Source: Beijerinckiaceae bacterium (GTDB lineage: Bacteria > Pseudomonadota > Alphaproteobacteria > Rhizobiales > Beijerinckiaceae). From it: a DNA stretch of 39,689 nucleotides. The DNA lies in assembly GCA_947452005.1 (NCBI GenBank), contig CANGBC010000008.1, forward strand, positions 1 through 39,689, read 5' to 3'. Below the pieces are notes generated by a model. It did no database searches, was not told the origin of the DNA, and worked only from the letters and a program-made list of their open reading frames with translations. A program made the position numbers and the translations under genes. Below are positions 15,499 through 23,815 of this stretch, piece after piece (positions within the stretch are counted from its first letter, which is position 1; every line of letters begins with the position of its first letter).

Positions 15499-17814
15499 TT
15501 AATCTGCGGCGCGAATGGCCTGAAACAGGCGCAACGGCGTGGCTGGCATATCAACGGCTGGCACATTGTGGCGTGCCAGCGCATCCGTGAGGGCATTCAT
15601 GACCGATGTCAACGCACCCGCGCAACCCGCCTCCCCACAACCTTTCACACCCAGAGCATTGGTGCGGGCGGGCGAGGGTTTTGAGGCAAAATGCACATGT
15701 GGGGCATGCAGCGCACGCGGCATGGCGTAATCCATGAACGAGCCCGTGGCGAGCTGGCCATCCTGCGTGTAGAGCGTCTGCTCCAGAAAACACTGGCCAA
15801 TGCCCTGCACCACACCGCCCTGCACCTGACCTGCCACAATCAGCGGATTCACCAGCGTGCCAAAATCATTGACGCTGGTATAGGCCACGACCTGTGCTTC
15901 GCCCGTGTCAGGATCAATCTCGACTTCGGCAATATGCACGCCATTGGGATAGGTCGAGGGCGAGAGCTGATGGACATGGCTGACATCAAGCGGCATGCCT
16001 TTGGTGCGCGCCTGTGCTGCGAGTTCAAGCAAGGTGATCTCGCGATCCGTGCCTGCAACCCGCACCACACCATCGGCAAACTCAATATCGCCAACGCTTG
16101 CTTCAAACAGGTCAGCAGCGGCTGCGCGCGCTTTCTCGATCACCAGCGCGCTGGCTTCGGCAAAAGCATTGCCGCTGGCCATGATGCTTTTCGACCCGCC
16201 CGTGCCATTGCCTGTCACAAGCTGATCGGAATCCGTCTGCATCAGACGGATTTTTGCATTGGGGATTCCAAGACGATCTGCGACCACTTGCGCGAATGTC
16301 GTGCCATGCCCCTGCCCGTGGTCATGCGTGCCGGTTGAGAGAAGCACGCTGCCATCTTCGCAGAATTTGATATCGCCCAATTCGCTGGAACCCGGTGCAG
16401 TGACTTCCAAAAACTGCCCGATGCCAATACCGCGCCATTTGCCACGCGCTGCGCTCTCAGCCTCGCGTGCGGCAAAGCCAATGTAGTCGGCTTTGTCGAG
16501 CGCTTCATCGAGAACGGCAGCAAAATCGCCGGAATCATAAACCGAGCCCGATGGCGCCGTGTAAGGCAATTGCGATGGTGCGATATGATTGCGGCGGCGC
16601 AGCTCAACCGGATCAATCTTCATCTCGCGCGCGGCTGTCTCAACCAGACGCTCGAGATAATAATTGCCCTCGGGACGCCCCGCGCCACGATAGGCGGTGA
16701 TCGGCACAGTGTTGGTCAGCACGCATTTGGTGCGCACTTCGATGAGCGGTGTGCGATAGGTGCCCACAATATGTTTCATCACATTGAGTGCCGGGATCAG
16801 CGGACCAAAGCCTGTCAGATAAGCACCCAGATTAGCGCTGCCCGTTACGCGCACAGCGAGAAAATGCCCCTGGGCATCCAGCGCAAGCTCGCAGGTAAAT
16901 TCGTGATCGCGGCCCTGATGGTCCGAGAGGAAAGATTCTGAGCGCGTATCCACCCATTTGACCGGCCGCCCCAGCGCGCGTGCGGCATGCGCCACGCAAA
17001 CATATTCGGGAAAGAACGACGTCTTCATGCCAAACGAGCCGCCAACATGGCGAGCGACGATGCGGATATTGTCTGGCGACACATCGAGCACATCGCTTGC
17101 GGCCGCGCGCATGCCCATCACACTTTGCACCGGCAGATGCAGCGTGAAGCGGCCATCATCATAAGAGGCCACGCAAGCGCGCGGCTCCATGGGCGCGACC
17201 ACCAAGCGATTGTTGATGAGATGCAAGCGCGTGACATGCGCGGCCTGCGCAAAAGCGTCAGCCACTTTTGGCGCATCGCCATAATGATAATCGAGAATGA
17301 GATTGCCCGGCACATCGTCGTAAACAAGCGGCGCATCTGACTGCAGCGCAGCGCGCGAGTCCGTCACGCAAGTCAGCACATCAATATCGAGCACAATCGC
17401 TTCGACCGCAGCACGCGCCTGATCTTGCGTTTGCGCCACCACACAAGCCACGGGATCGCCAACATAGCGGACTTTGTCCGAGGCCAATGTTGTGCGCATA
17501 GGCTTTTGCATCGGCGTGCCGTCGGCATTTTTGAGCGGCAGCTTGCTTGTCTGCGCGCGATAGGCGGCGAGATCTGCGCCTGTATAGACAGCAACAACGC
17601 CGGGCATGGCACGCGCGGCATCCACCTCAATCTTGCGGATCACACCATGCGCATAGGGCGAGCGCAGCATGGCCAGATGCAGCACATGGTCTGGCGCGAC
17701 ATCAGCCGTGTAAGTGCCCTCGCCGCGCAACAGCACCGGGTCTTCACTGCGCGGCACCGATTGGCCGATACCGAATTTGAGGGTGGCGAGAGATTGGTCA
17801 AGATGGTTCATCAT
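15499..17814 (-). CDS. Xanthine dehydrogenase-family molybdenum hydroxylase, large subunit (2)
   Basis: A 771-residue paralogue of the enzyme at 6872. It has the hammerhead domain (about 20-130), the cofactor segments GGSFGM, AYRGAGRPEG and GQGHGT, and catalytic E728 in GCGEAG. It is also of the non-CODH form II type and also without adjacent FAD or 2Fe-2S subunits. The second codon is also ATG, so the start may be 17811. Together with the downstream amidohydrolase it forms a two-gene minus-strand unit facing the ABC/ThDP operon. A shared small-subunit pair elsewhere in the genome must serve both large subunits if they are active. Confidence 0.9.
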   Translation of the reverse strand: MMNHLDQSLATLKFGIGQSVPRSEDPVLLRGEGTYTADVAPDHVLHLAMLRSPYAHGVIRKIEVDAARAMPGVVAVYTGADLAAYRAQTSKLPLKNADGTPMQKPMRTTLASDKVRYVGDPVACVVAQTQDQARAAVEAIVLDIDVLTCVTDSRAALQSDAPLVYDDVPGNLILDYHYGDAPKVADAFAQAAHVTRLHLINNRLVVAPMEPRACVASYDDGRFTLHLPVQSVMGMRAAASDVLDVSPDNIRIVARHVGGSFGMKTSFFPEYVCVAHAARALGRPVKWVDTRSESFLSDHQGRDHEFTCELALDAQGHFLAVRVTGSANLGAYLTGFGPLIPALNVMKHIVGTYRTPLIEVRTKCVLTNTVPITAYRGAGRPEGNYYLERLVETAAREMKIDPVELRRRNHIAPSQLPYTAPSGSVYDSGDFAAVLDEALDKADYIGFAAREAESAARGKWRGIGIGQFLEVTAPGSSELGDIKFCEDGSVLLSTGTHDHGQGHGTTFAQVVADRLGIPNAKIRLMQTDSDQLVTGNGTGGSKSIMASGNAFAEASALVIEKARAAAADLFEASVGDIEFADGVVRVAGTDREITLLELAAQARTKGMPLDVSHVHQLSPSTYPNGVHIAEVEIDPDTGEAQVVAYTSVNDFGTLVNPLIVAGQVQGGVVQGIGQCFLEQTLYTQDGQLATGSFMDYAMPRALHAPHVHFASKPSPARTNALGVKGCGEAGCAGALTSVMNALTDALARHNVPAVDMPATPLRLFQAIRAAD

Positions 17815-17830
17815 GGCGCTCGTTATAAGC

Positions 17831-17915
17831 CGTCATTGCGAGAAGCGTAAGCGACGAAGAAATCCAGAGGCGACATGTGTGGCCTCTGGTTTGCTTCGCT
17901 TTGCTCGCAATGACG
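17831..17915. repeat. Dispersed palindrome, CGTCATTGCGAG family, copy A
   Basis: Begins CGTCATTGCGAG and ends CTCGCAATGACG, with inner complementary arms (GCGACGAAGAAATCCAGAGG and the facing CCTCTGG). It lies between the molybdenum hydroxylase and the Fnr-like gene. It is one of four family members in the window; the others are at 20116, 22007 and 27625. Confidence 0.85.
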
Positions 17916-17925
17916 ACAAGGAATT

Positions 17926-18696
17926 TCAGGATTCAGCCAGTGCCTCAATGCGCTTCACATCAAGCAGGCGCACGCCATCGGGGACGATCAGCAAGGCTTT
18001 TTCGCGCGCCAGGCGTGTCATCATGCGACTGACCGTCTCGACCGTCAGGCCCAGAAAATCACCAATGTCCTGGCGCGTCATCGGCAACGGGATCGTTACC
18101 GATTGCTGCGACAGTCGCGCCCAGCGTTTGCGCAGGCCAATCAGGAAGGCGGCGATTTTCTCTTCCGCTGTGCGGCGTCCCAAAATCACCATCTGCTCTT
18201 GCGCCATGGACAGCTCATGGCTGGCAAGCTGGTGCAGCTTGCGCAGCACATGTGGCTTGGCATCGACGAAATCAGAAAAAGCCTGGCGGGAAAATTGGCA
18301 CGCGGTGAGCGGCGTCAGCGCATCGGCTGAAAATGTGTTGCGCTCGGTGAGCGACAGGCCCAGAAAATCGCCCGGCAATGCAAAGCCAACAATCTGGCGA
18401 CGACCATCGGGCAAAAGGCGATAGAGCCGCGCCGATCCGGCCGTGATGTTGAAGACATTTTGCGCCAGCTCATCCTGCTCGAAAATCGTCTCGCGCGCGC
18501 TCAGGCTAAGCGGGCGTGACAGGCGATCGAGCTCGAACAGCTCATCAGGCTCCAGCGCCCCGCACAGCGACAGGGAACGCACCCGGCATTGTTCGCAATG
18601 GGTGGCGGCTTTGTTGTTGGGACAAAGCGTAAGCGGGGCCAAATTGGCGTCCGAATGGCTGGCCATGGTCAGTCCCCGCGCGGTTTTCTGGATCAT
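17926..18696 (-). CDS. Crp/Fnr-family regulator with Fnr-type iron-sulfur cysteines (FnrN/FnrL-like)
   Basis: A 256-residue transcription factor. Cysteines C34, C37 and C45 (C-x2-C-x7-C) plus C133 match the four ligands of the oxygen-labile 4Fe-4S cluster in FnrN-type proteins. The cyclic-nucleotide-like beta roll spans about 50-150, then the dimer helix. The HTH (about 206-235) contains E220, S223 and R224 of the E-x-x-S-R motif that reads TTGAT half-sites. It should activate genes under low oxygen. An internal ATG at codon 11 (18666) has a better GGGGA site, so the true start may be there. I found no exact TTGAT-N4-ATCAA site in the 238-bp gap upstream. Confidence 0.9.
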   Translation of the reverse strand: MIQKTARGLTMASHSDANLAPLTLCPNNKAATHCEQCRVRSLSLCGALEPDELFELDRLSRPLSLSARETIFEQDELAQNVFNITAGSARLYRLLPDGRRQIVGFALPGDFLGLSLTERNTFSADALTPLTACQFSRQAFSDFVDAKPHVLRKLHQLASHELSMAQEQMVILGRRTAEEKIAAFLIGLRKRWARLSQQSVTIPLPMTRQDIGDFLGLTVETVSRMMTRLAREKALLIVPDGVRLLDVKRIEALAES

Positions 18697-18934
18697 GGTT
18701 GAAATCTTATCACCATGATTACATAGCGAACAGGATTATTGATTTGCAATGTCACTTTAGCATTCTGCATGGCTCTGATATGGGGCGCAAGGTCGGGTTC
18801 AGACCCCCCAAAACGGGCGCAAGAAAAGCACAAAACCATGCTTGGCGTAGTAGCGCATAATGGGCAACGCAAGCTTTGCCGGTTGAAATAACAATAAAAC
18901 CTCACTAGCCTCCCGAACATTCTGGAGATCAATT

Positions 18935-19282
18935 GTGAGTGAAAAGAACGAACTTGCGGGTTTGGCCCGCTATGCGGCAAAGATGCTCAAATTGTTGGGA
19001 TCTTTGCGCACCCTCCACGGCCTCGATTTTGATGAAGTGCTGATTTTCTTCGCACTGGGCCGCCTGAACTTTGATCAGGCGCCTGGGCAACTCATGTTTG
19101 TGAAGCCGGCCAACATTGTCTCGCTGTCCGATTTTCTCGACGTGCCGCGCGAGACGCTGCGCCGCAAGTTGCTGCGACTGGAAGAGAAAGAGCTGGTCCA
19201 GCGCACAAGCTATGGCTTTGTCGTGAAGGACATCGACAGCTGGAAGCGCATTTCCGAAATGGCGGTTGAGGCCGAAGCCTAA
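18935..19282 (+). CDS. Small winged-helix-like protein, unknown
   Basis: A 115-residue soluble protein with GTG start at 18935; GGAG lies 7 nt upstream. Residues 60-95 (NIVSLSDFLDVPRETLRRKLLRLEEKELVQR) read as a helix-turn-helix with a following wing, as in MarR/GntR-like folds, and the N-terminal half looks helical. It is divergent from the Fnr-like gene and could be a co-regulated DNA-binding protein. No named family is recognised. The region 18697-18934 is the shared upstream region and holds only AT-rich sequence I cannot assign. Confidence 0.65.
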   Translation: MSEKNELAGLARYAAKMLKLLGSLRTLHGLDFDEVLIFFALGRLNFDQAPGQLMFVKPANIVSLSDFLDVPRETLRRKLLRLEEKELVQRTSYGFVVKDIDSWKRISEMAVEAEA

Positions 19283-19285
19283 GCC

Positions 19286-20071
19286 TCAAGTCCCGAATTG
19301 CTCGCGCAGGATTCGCTCATCGAGCGAATGGCCGGGATCATGCAAAAGCGTGAGACCGGTTGCATGATCCATGGCGATTTCAACGCGCGCGACATTGCGA
19401 ATCTCGAAATGATCTGCCACGGCGGCCACCGGCCTCTTGTCAGCTTCTAGGATATCTATGGTGACGCGCGCCTTGTCTGGCAGAAGCGCCCCGCGCCAGC
19501 GCCGTGGCCGGAAGGCCGAGATCGGCGTGAGCGCCATCAGCGGCGCGTCCAGCGGCAGGATCGGGCCATTGGCGGAGAGGTTATAGGCGGTCGAGCCAGC
19601 GGGCGTTGCCACCAGCAGGCCATCGGCGACCAGCTCAGCCAGCCGCTCCGTGCCATCGATGGAAATGCGCATTTTCGCCGCCTGGAAGGATGAGCGCAGC
19701 AGCGACACTTCATTGATCGCGCGGGCGGAAAACACCTCGCCCTGAACATCGGTGGCGGTCATGGTCAGCGGATGAACCTTGGAGGCCTCCGCCGCGCTGA
19801 GCCGCTCGCGCAGCCCCTCGCCTGAAAACTCATTCATCAGAAAGCCGACCGAACCCCGGTTCATGCCGTAGATCGGCTTTTTGCGGCCCATGAAGCGATG
19901 CAGAACCTGCAGCATCAGCCCATCGCCACCCAGCGCGACGATGACCTCAGCGCTTTCAGGATCGACATTGCCATAGAGGCCGACAAGCTCAGACAAAGCC
20001 CGATCAGCCTCTGGCGTGCCAGAGGACAAAAAGGCAATCCGCTCAAACCGGGATGTGGGAACGTGGCTCAT
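19286..20071 (-). CDS. nadK: NAD kinase
   Basis: A 261-residue cytoplasmic enzyme that phosphorylates NAD to NADP using ATP. The signature GGDG (48-51) supplies the catalytic aspartate D50. [12 protein letters not shown] (69-80), NE at 120-121 and the Gly-rich [17 protein letters not shown] (154-170) are the other conserved blocks. Length is normal for alphaproteobacterial NadK. It converges with the small winged-helix gene, with 3 nt between stops. No frame damage seen. Confidence 0.95.
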   Translation of the reverse strand: MSHVPTSRFERIAFLSSGTPEADRALSELVGLYGNVDPESAEVIVALGGDGLMLQVLHRFMGRKKPIYGMNRGSVGFLMNEFSGEGLRERLSAAEASKVHPLTMTATDVQGEVFSARAINEVSLLRSSFQAAKMRISIDGTERLAELVADGLLVATPAGSTAYNLSANGPILPLDAPLMALTPISAFRPRRWRGALLPDKARVTIDILEADKRPVAAVADHFEIRNVARVEIAMDHATGLTLLHDPGHSLDERILREQFGT

Positions 20072-20115
20072 GAAGCCGTCTTAGCTGATTTCAGCCGCCA
20101 TTGCGAGGCGGGCCT

Positions 20116-20222
20116 CGTCATTGCGAGGAGCAAGGCGACGAAGCAATCCATGGCGTCACGCCTGACGCCATACACCCGACCATGGATTGCCGCGTCGGGC
20201 TAAAGCCCTCCTCGCAATGACG
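20116..20222. repeat. Dispersed palindrome, copy B
   Basis: CGTCATTGCGAG ... CTCGCAATGACG with inner arms GAAGCAATCCATGG/CCATGGATTGC. A partial extra unit CCATTGCGAGGCGGGC precedes it from 20098. The spacer word ACGCCTGACGCCA is shared with copy D, and both copies lie just beyond a porin terminator. Confidence 0.85.
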
Positions 20223-20224
20223 GA

Positions 20225-20282
20225 CAAAAGAAAAACCCCGGTGATTGCTCACCGGGGTTCTCGAAAAGAGAGGAAACCTCTC
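20225..20282 (-). terminator. Porin 1 3'-UTR: stop-proximal hairpin plus intrinsic terminator
   Basis: After the porin 1 stop codon the minus strand has GAGAGG-TTT-CCTCTC (282-268). Then comes an 11-bp stem AACCCCGGTGA/TCACCGGGGTT (259-234) with loop GCAA and tail TTTCTTTT. The two-hairpin arrangement recurs after porins 3 and 4. Confidence 0.92.
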
Positions 20283-20290
20283 AGATCAGA

Positions 20291-21700
20291 TCAGAACGTG
20301 CGCTCGACGCGGAGACGGCCGGTCAAACCGTTGTCCGTCTTGGACTCGGTGCCTGTCGTGTACTTCACGTCCTGCTTCACGCGGTTGTAGAGAACATCCA
20401 CGCCAATTTCGAAGTCCTTCGTGGGAATGAAGGCGTACTGCGCGCCAACGTTCCAGGTCGTGCCATCACCGAAGCCCGATGTGCCGGACCAAATGAGCGC
20501 CTTAGCCGAAGTCGGAGCCTTCCATGCGCCATAAGAAGCGAGGAACGACGTACGATGCTGCGGTGTGAACCAGTGCTGGAAGATACCCGCAAGGTTCCAA
20601 GACTTCACAGATTCAATGCCAGTGTTGTAAGCAACAATGGAAGGCGGGTTGATCACAAAACCGCCAGAATTGCGCTTCGTGTCTGACGACTTGAAAGAGC
20701 CCCAGTTGATCGTGTATTCAGTCATGCCATCGGCATAACCACCGTCAAACCACAGCGCATCACCAGCCGCGAGCTGCGGAAGGTTGATCTTGACGCCAGC
20801 GCCAGCCGCCCAAACCTGCTTGGACTTGCTATAGGCAACGGGGTCAACTGTACTTGCGCCATCAACAAGCTTGTAGCTGTTGGTTGCAGCCTTCACAGCC
20901 ACCGAACCCCATGACTGATCCCAGTCGAGGCGTGCGTTGATCTGGGGAACGCCACGATATGACGCATAGACATTCTTGCCAGTGACTGTGGTCACGGCAT
21001 CAACCGTAGGCTTGCCAGCGGTGTAAGCCGGATCCTGGAAGCCCAGCGTAGCGGAGAAGCCACCACCGAGAACCGCGGTGTACGAAATGCCGTTCGAGCC
21101 GTTGGCGAATGAAGCCCAGTGACCCGCGCCGTAGAAGATCGACGGCATGAACGAGAAGTTGTCCTTGGCGTTACCGAAAGTGAAACCAGCGAAGCGAATG
21201 TAGGACGCTTCGAGCGTTGCTGACGGAGCCGACGTGTTGATGGAGTTGTTCTTGGCGGGATCAGCCGGATCGGTCTGAACAGCCGAGTCCTGAAGGACGC
21301 CGGTGGTGCGAGCGAGACGAACCGATGTCACTGCCTGAACCGTGCCATAAGCCGTGGGGGTACGAGCATCGAGGTCAATACGACCACGAACTTCCGAACC
21401 GAACTGATTCTGGCTGCCCTTGTTCAGCTTCAAGACGGAAGTGCCCTGCGCAGTGCCAGCTGCCAGCTTGTCGTAGACGTCCTTCGCCTGCGAATACGAA
21501 TAGTCAGCACGCACACGGCCGCCGACCTTGATGCAGGTGTCAGTGCCGGGGATGTTGAAGAAGCCCGCGCCGTAGGCGTCGCAGACCTTCACGTAATTGA
21601 CGGGGGCGGCCTTCTTCGAGGGAAGATCGGCTGCGTTGGCGCCGGCAACCGCGACGAAGGCGGTGGCGGAACCGAGGAGAAGGCTCTTGGCGAGCTTCAT
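20291..21700 (-). CDS. Porin 1 (Porin_2 family outer-membrane porin)
   Basis: A 469-residue trimeric beta-barrel porin for passive uptake of small hydrophilic solutes. ATG 21700 follows GGAGG by 6 nt and starts a Sec signal peptide (MKLAKSLLLGS to GANA, about 1-23). The mature N-terminus ADLPSKKAAP precedes the two conserved cysteines in VKVCDAYGAGFF and GTDTCIKVGGR. The protein ends in an aromatic residue (RVERTF), the usual assembly signal for outer-membrane barrels. It is the closest relative of truncated porin 3 by shared internal blocks and identical terminator. An inverted repeat 19 nt before the ATG may affect translation or regulation. Confidence 0.95.
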   Translation of the reverse strand: MKLAKSLLLGSATAFVAVAGANAADLPSKKAAPVNYVKVCDAYGAGFFNIPGTDTCIKVGGRVRADYSYSQAKDVYDKLAAGTAQGTSVLKLNKGSQNQFGSEVRGRIDLDARTPTAYGTVQAVTSVRLARTTGVLQDSAVQTDPADPAKNNSINTSAPSATLEASYIRFAGFTFGNAKDNFSFMPSIFYGAGHWASFANGSNGISYTAVLGGGFSATLGFQDPAYTAGKPTVDAVTTVTGKNVYASYRGVPQINARLDWDQSWGSVAVKAATNSYKLVDGASTVDPVAYSKSKQVWAAGAGVKINLPQLAAGDALWFDGGYADGMTEYTINWGSFKSSDTKRNSGGFVINPPSIVAYNTGIESVKSWNLAGIFQHWFTPQHRTSFLASYGAWKAPTSAKALIWSGTSGFGDGTTWNVGAQYAFIPTKDFEIGVDVLYNRVKQDVKYTTGTESKTDNGLTGRLRVERTF

Positions 21701-21718
21701 GAAAAAACCTCCAAAAAA

Positions 21719-21735
21719 TGATTTCGAAAAAATCA
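21719..21735 (-). promoter_or_regulatory. Inverted repeat just upstream of porin 1
   Basis: TGATTT-CGAAA-AAATCA is a 6-5-6 perfect inverted repeat ending 19 nt before the start codon, next to the GGAGG. It could be an mRNA leader hairpin or an operator. No known site is recognised. Confidence 0.35.
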
Positions 21736-22006
21736 CTCGTTTCAATGAAAGGCCCTTGGGTCGTGCGCCTTGAAATGCGTGGCGCGAGACCAAAAGAGCC
21801 CCGATCCGACCCCTGCCCGCCCAACGGCACGCAGAACCCGAACGCCCCGAGGGAATCTCGGAGGCATGGCCAGAACGTAACCATGAGCTTTATGTTCGTC
21901 TCGGAGAAAGTGACGACTTTTTCTGGAACGGCCACTTTTCGACCACAAGCGTGGCCATCCGGCCACAGTTGGCGGTGGGTCATCCACAGGGGGGCGGATT
22001 CAGTTT
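21736..22006. other. Intergenic upstream of porin 1
   Basis: No credible gene is seen between porin 1 and dispersed palindrome copy C. The stretch should contain the porin 1 promoter, but no clear -35/-10 pair stands out. Several weak open frames overlap it and look fortuitous. Confidence 0.6.
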
Positions 22007-22117
22007 CGTCATTGCGAGGAGCAAAGCGACGAAGCAATCCAGGGCGCAACAGGCTGAGATCAGGGCCAAGACCCGTCAGTGGATTGCCGCGTCGGCCTAT
22101 GGCCTCCTCGCAATGAC
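22007..22117. repeat. Dispersed palindrome, copy C
   Basis: CGTCATTGCGAG at the left and CTCGCAATGACA at the right, with inner arms GAAGCAATCCA/TGGATTGCC. Its central spacer differs from copies A, B and D. Confidence 0.85.
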
Positions 22118-22160
22118 AATCGGCCCGGGATTTCGCCCGAGCCGCTTCGCAACCTCGTCC

Positions 22161-22181
22161 CCCTCCCCTCAAGGGGGAGGG
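22161..22181 (-). terminator. Hairpin after porin 2
   Basis: An 8-bp stem CCCTCCCC/GGGGAGGG with a 5-nt loop lies 12 nt beyond the porin 2 stop. There is no U tract. Unlike porins 1, 3 and 4, this gene lacks the standard porin terminator. Confidence 0.5.
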
Positions 22182-22192
22182 AGTCAAAAACC

Positions 22193-23650
22193 TCAGAACG
22201 TCCGCTCAACCCGCAGGCGGCCGGACCAATTGCCGGTCGTCTCGCGCGTCACCACGGTGGCTGGCACGCCCACGCCCACAGGGGCCGTGTTGGTGCGCCG
22301 GACATCCTGCCCGACGCGGTTGTAGAGAAGATCAACACCAATCTCGAAATCCTTCACCGGGATGAAAGCGAGCTGCGTGCCGATGTTCCACATGGTCTGA
22401 TTGCCAAACGCGCCCGATGTGCCAAACGGAATCGCCGACGTCAGATCTGATCCTTCCACACGACCACCCGACACAAGGAAGGAGTGGCGCCATTGCGGCG
22501 TCCAGAAATGCGTGTAGATCGCCGCCAGATTCCACGAGCGCAATGTATCAATGGTGATGTTGCCATTGGGCTCAAAACGATTGACCCATGAAATGCCATT
22601 GTTCACAAAGCCACCCGTGTTGCGGCGCGTGTCAGAGGATTTGAAATAGGTCCAGTTGACTGTGTATTCCGTCATGCCATTGGCATAAGCGCCATTGAGC
22701 CAGAGCACATCACCGGCGGCAATCATCGGCAGATTGATCTTCACGCCAGCACCCACAGCCCAGGTCGCTTTGCGATCATTCAGATCAGCGCCTGCGCCAG
22801 AAACGCCTGCGGCCGTGGTGGCAACCGCTTGTCCGACAGCCCCCATCACAGAGGCCGTGCCCCAGGTCTGATCCCAATCCAGTCGCAGATTGAATTGCGG
22901 AAGCGTGTTGTAGGCATATTGTTCAGCCGGCGTTGGTCCCGTCACAAAAAGTCCGGTGATGGGATTGATCGAGCCGACCGCATTGGTGCCACCCAATGTT
23001 GTGTCCGTGGCATCCTGCATGGCGAGTGTGGCCGACAGGCCACCACCCAGCACCGCCGTATAGGCAATCTGCTTGGCACCATTGGCGAAGGAGGCCCAAT
23101 GTCCTGCGCCATAAAAGGTCGAGGGCATGAAGGCGAAATTATCGCGCGCGGCACCGAAGGTGAATCCGGCAAAGCGAATATAGGCCGCCTCCAGCGTGGC
23201 TCCCGCCGAGCTGGACGAGAGGCCATAAGCCGTATCCAGAATGCCGGTTGTGCGCGCCAGACGAATGGCCGCCACCGCCTGCACCGTGCCCCAGCCGGTC
23301 TGCGTGCGCGCATCGAGATCGACGCGGCCGCGCGCTTCCCAGCCATAGACGTTTTCAGAGCCCGAGGAGGTGCCAAGTGTATTGGTCACCACGCCGGTCG
23401 CCGTATTGATGGTGGCGCCCGTGTAAATGGCCTGGCGCCCCGACATGGCAAAATCAGCCCGCACGCGCCCGCCGACCCGAATGCACGTATCCGTGCCCGG
23501 GATCACATAAAAGCCCGCCCCATAGGCGTTACAAACCCGGACATAGTCCACCGGCGCTGCCTTGCGAGAAGGCAGATCCGCAGCAGCGACGCCCGTCACG
23601 GCCACAAAAGCCGAGGCGGAACCGAGGAGAAGGCTCTTGGCGAGCTTCAT
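22193..23650 (-). CDS. Porin 2 (Porin_2 family outer-membrane porin)
   Basis: A 485-residue outer-membrane porin. The ATG at 23650 follows GGAGG with 7-nt spacing; a TTG two codons earlier is rejected. The signal peptide MKLAKSLLLGSASAFVAVTG is cleaved before ADLPSRKAAP. The two cysteines (VRVCNAYGAGFYVIPGTDTC) and C-terminal VERTF are present. It is more divergent from porins 1, 3 and 4 than they are from each other and has another 3' end, so it is an older paralogue. The gene lies 165 bp from the end of integrase 1. Confidence 0.94.
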   Translation of the reverse strand: MKLAKSLLLGSASAFVAVTGVAAADLPSRKAAPVDYVRVCNAYGAGFYVIPGTDTCIRVGGRVRADFAMSGRQAIYTGATINTATGVVTNTLGTSSGSENVYGWEARGRVDLDARTQTGWGTVQAVAAIRLARTTGILDTAYGLSSSSAGATLEAAYIRFAGFTFGAARDNFAFMPSTFYGAGHWASFANGAKQIAYTAVLGGGLSATLAMQDATDTTLGGTNAVGSINPITGLFVTGPTPAEQYAYNTLPQFNLRLDWDQTWGTASVMGAVGQAVATTAAGVSGAGADLNDRKATWAVGAGVKINLPMIAAGDVLWLNGAYANGMTEYTVNWTYFKSSDTRRNTGGFVNNGISWVNRFEPNGNITIDTLRSWNLAAIYTHFWTPQWRHSFLVSGGRVEGSDLTSAIPFGTSGAFGNQTMWNIGTQLAFIPVKDFEIGVDLLYNRVGQDVRRTNTAPVGVGVPATVVTRETTGNWSGRLRVERTF

Positions 23651-23697
23651 ATGCAACCTCCAGATATTAAGACCCGTCAGATCTTTAGTGTCTCTCT

Positions 23698-23719
23698 ATG
23701 TGATACGTATGTTTCACAT
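23698..23719. promoter_or_regulatory. Inverted repeat upstream of porin 2, operator candidate
   Basis: ATGTGA-N10-TCACAT is a 22-bp inverted repeat, with a nested TACGTA, centred about 58 bp before the porin 2 start. The half-sites look Crp-like (TGTGA/TCACA), but spacing is 10 instead of 6, so a classical Crp site is unlikely. Confidence 0.4.
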
Positions 23720-23815
23720 GCAGATAAGCTAACAGTGATCTGCGGACCCCGCACCCACCGAAAACGGGGATTTGTCGTATTCATTGGAGATTGTTGTTAA
23801 ATCGCAACAGGTTAG

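Noticed and set aside
18697-18934. Fnr-binding site between the divergent regulator genes
   Set aside because: TTGAT occurs at about 18738, but the partner half-site at the right spacing does not match ATCAA.
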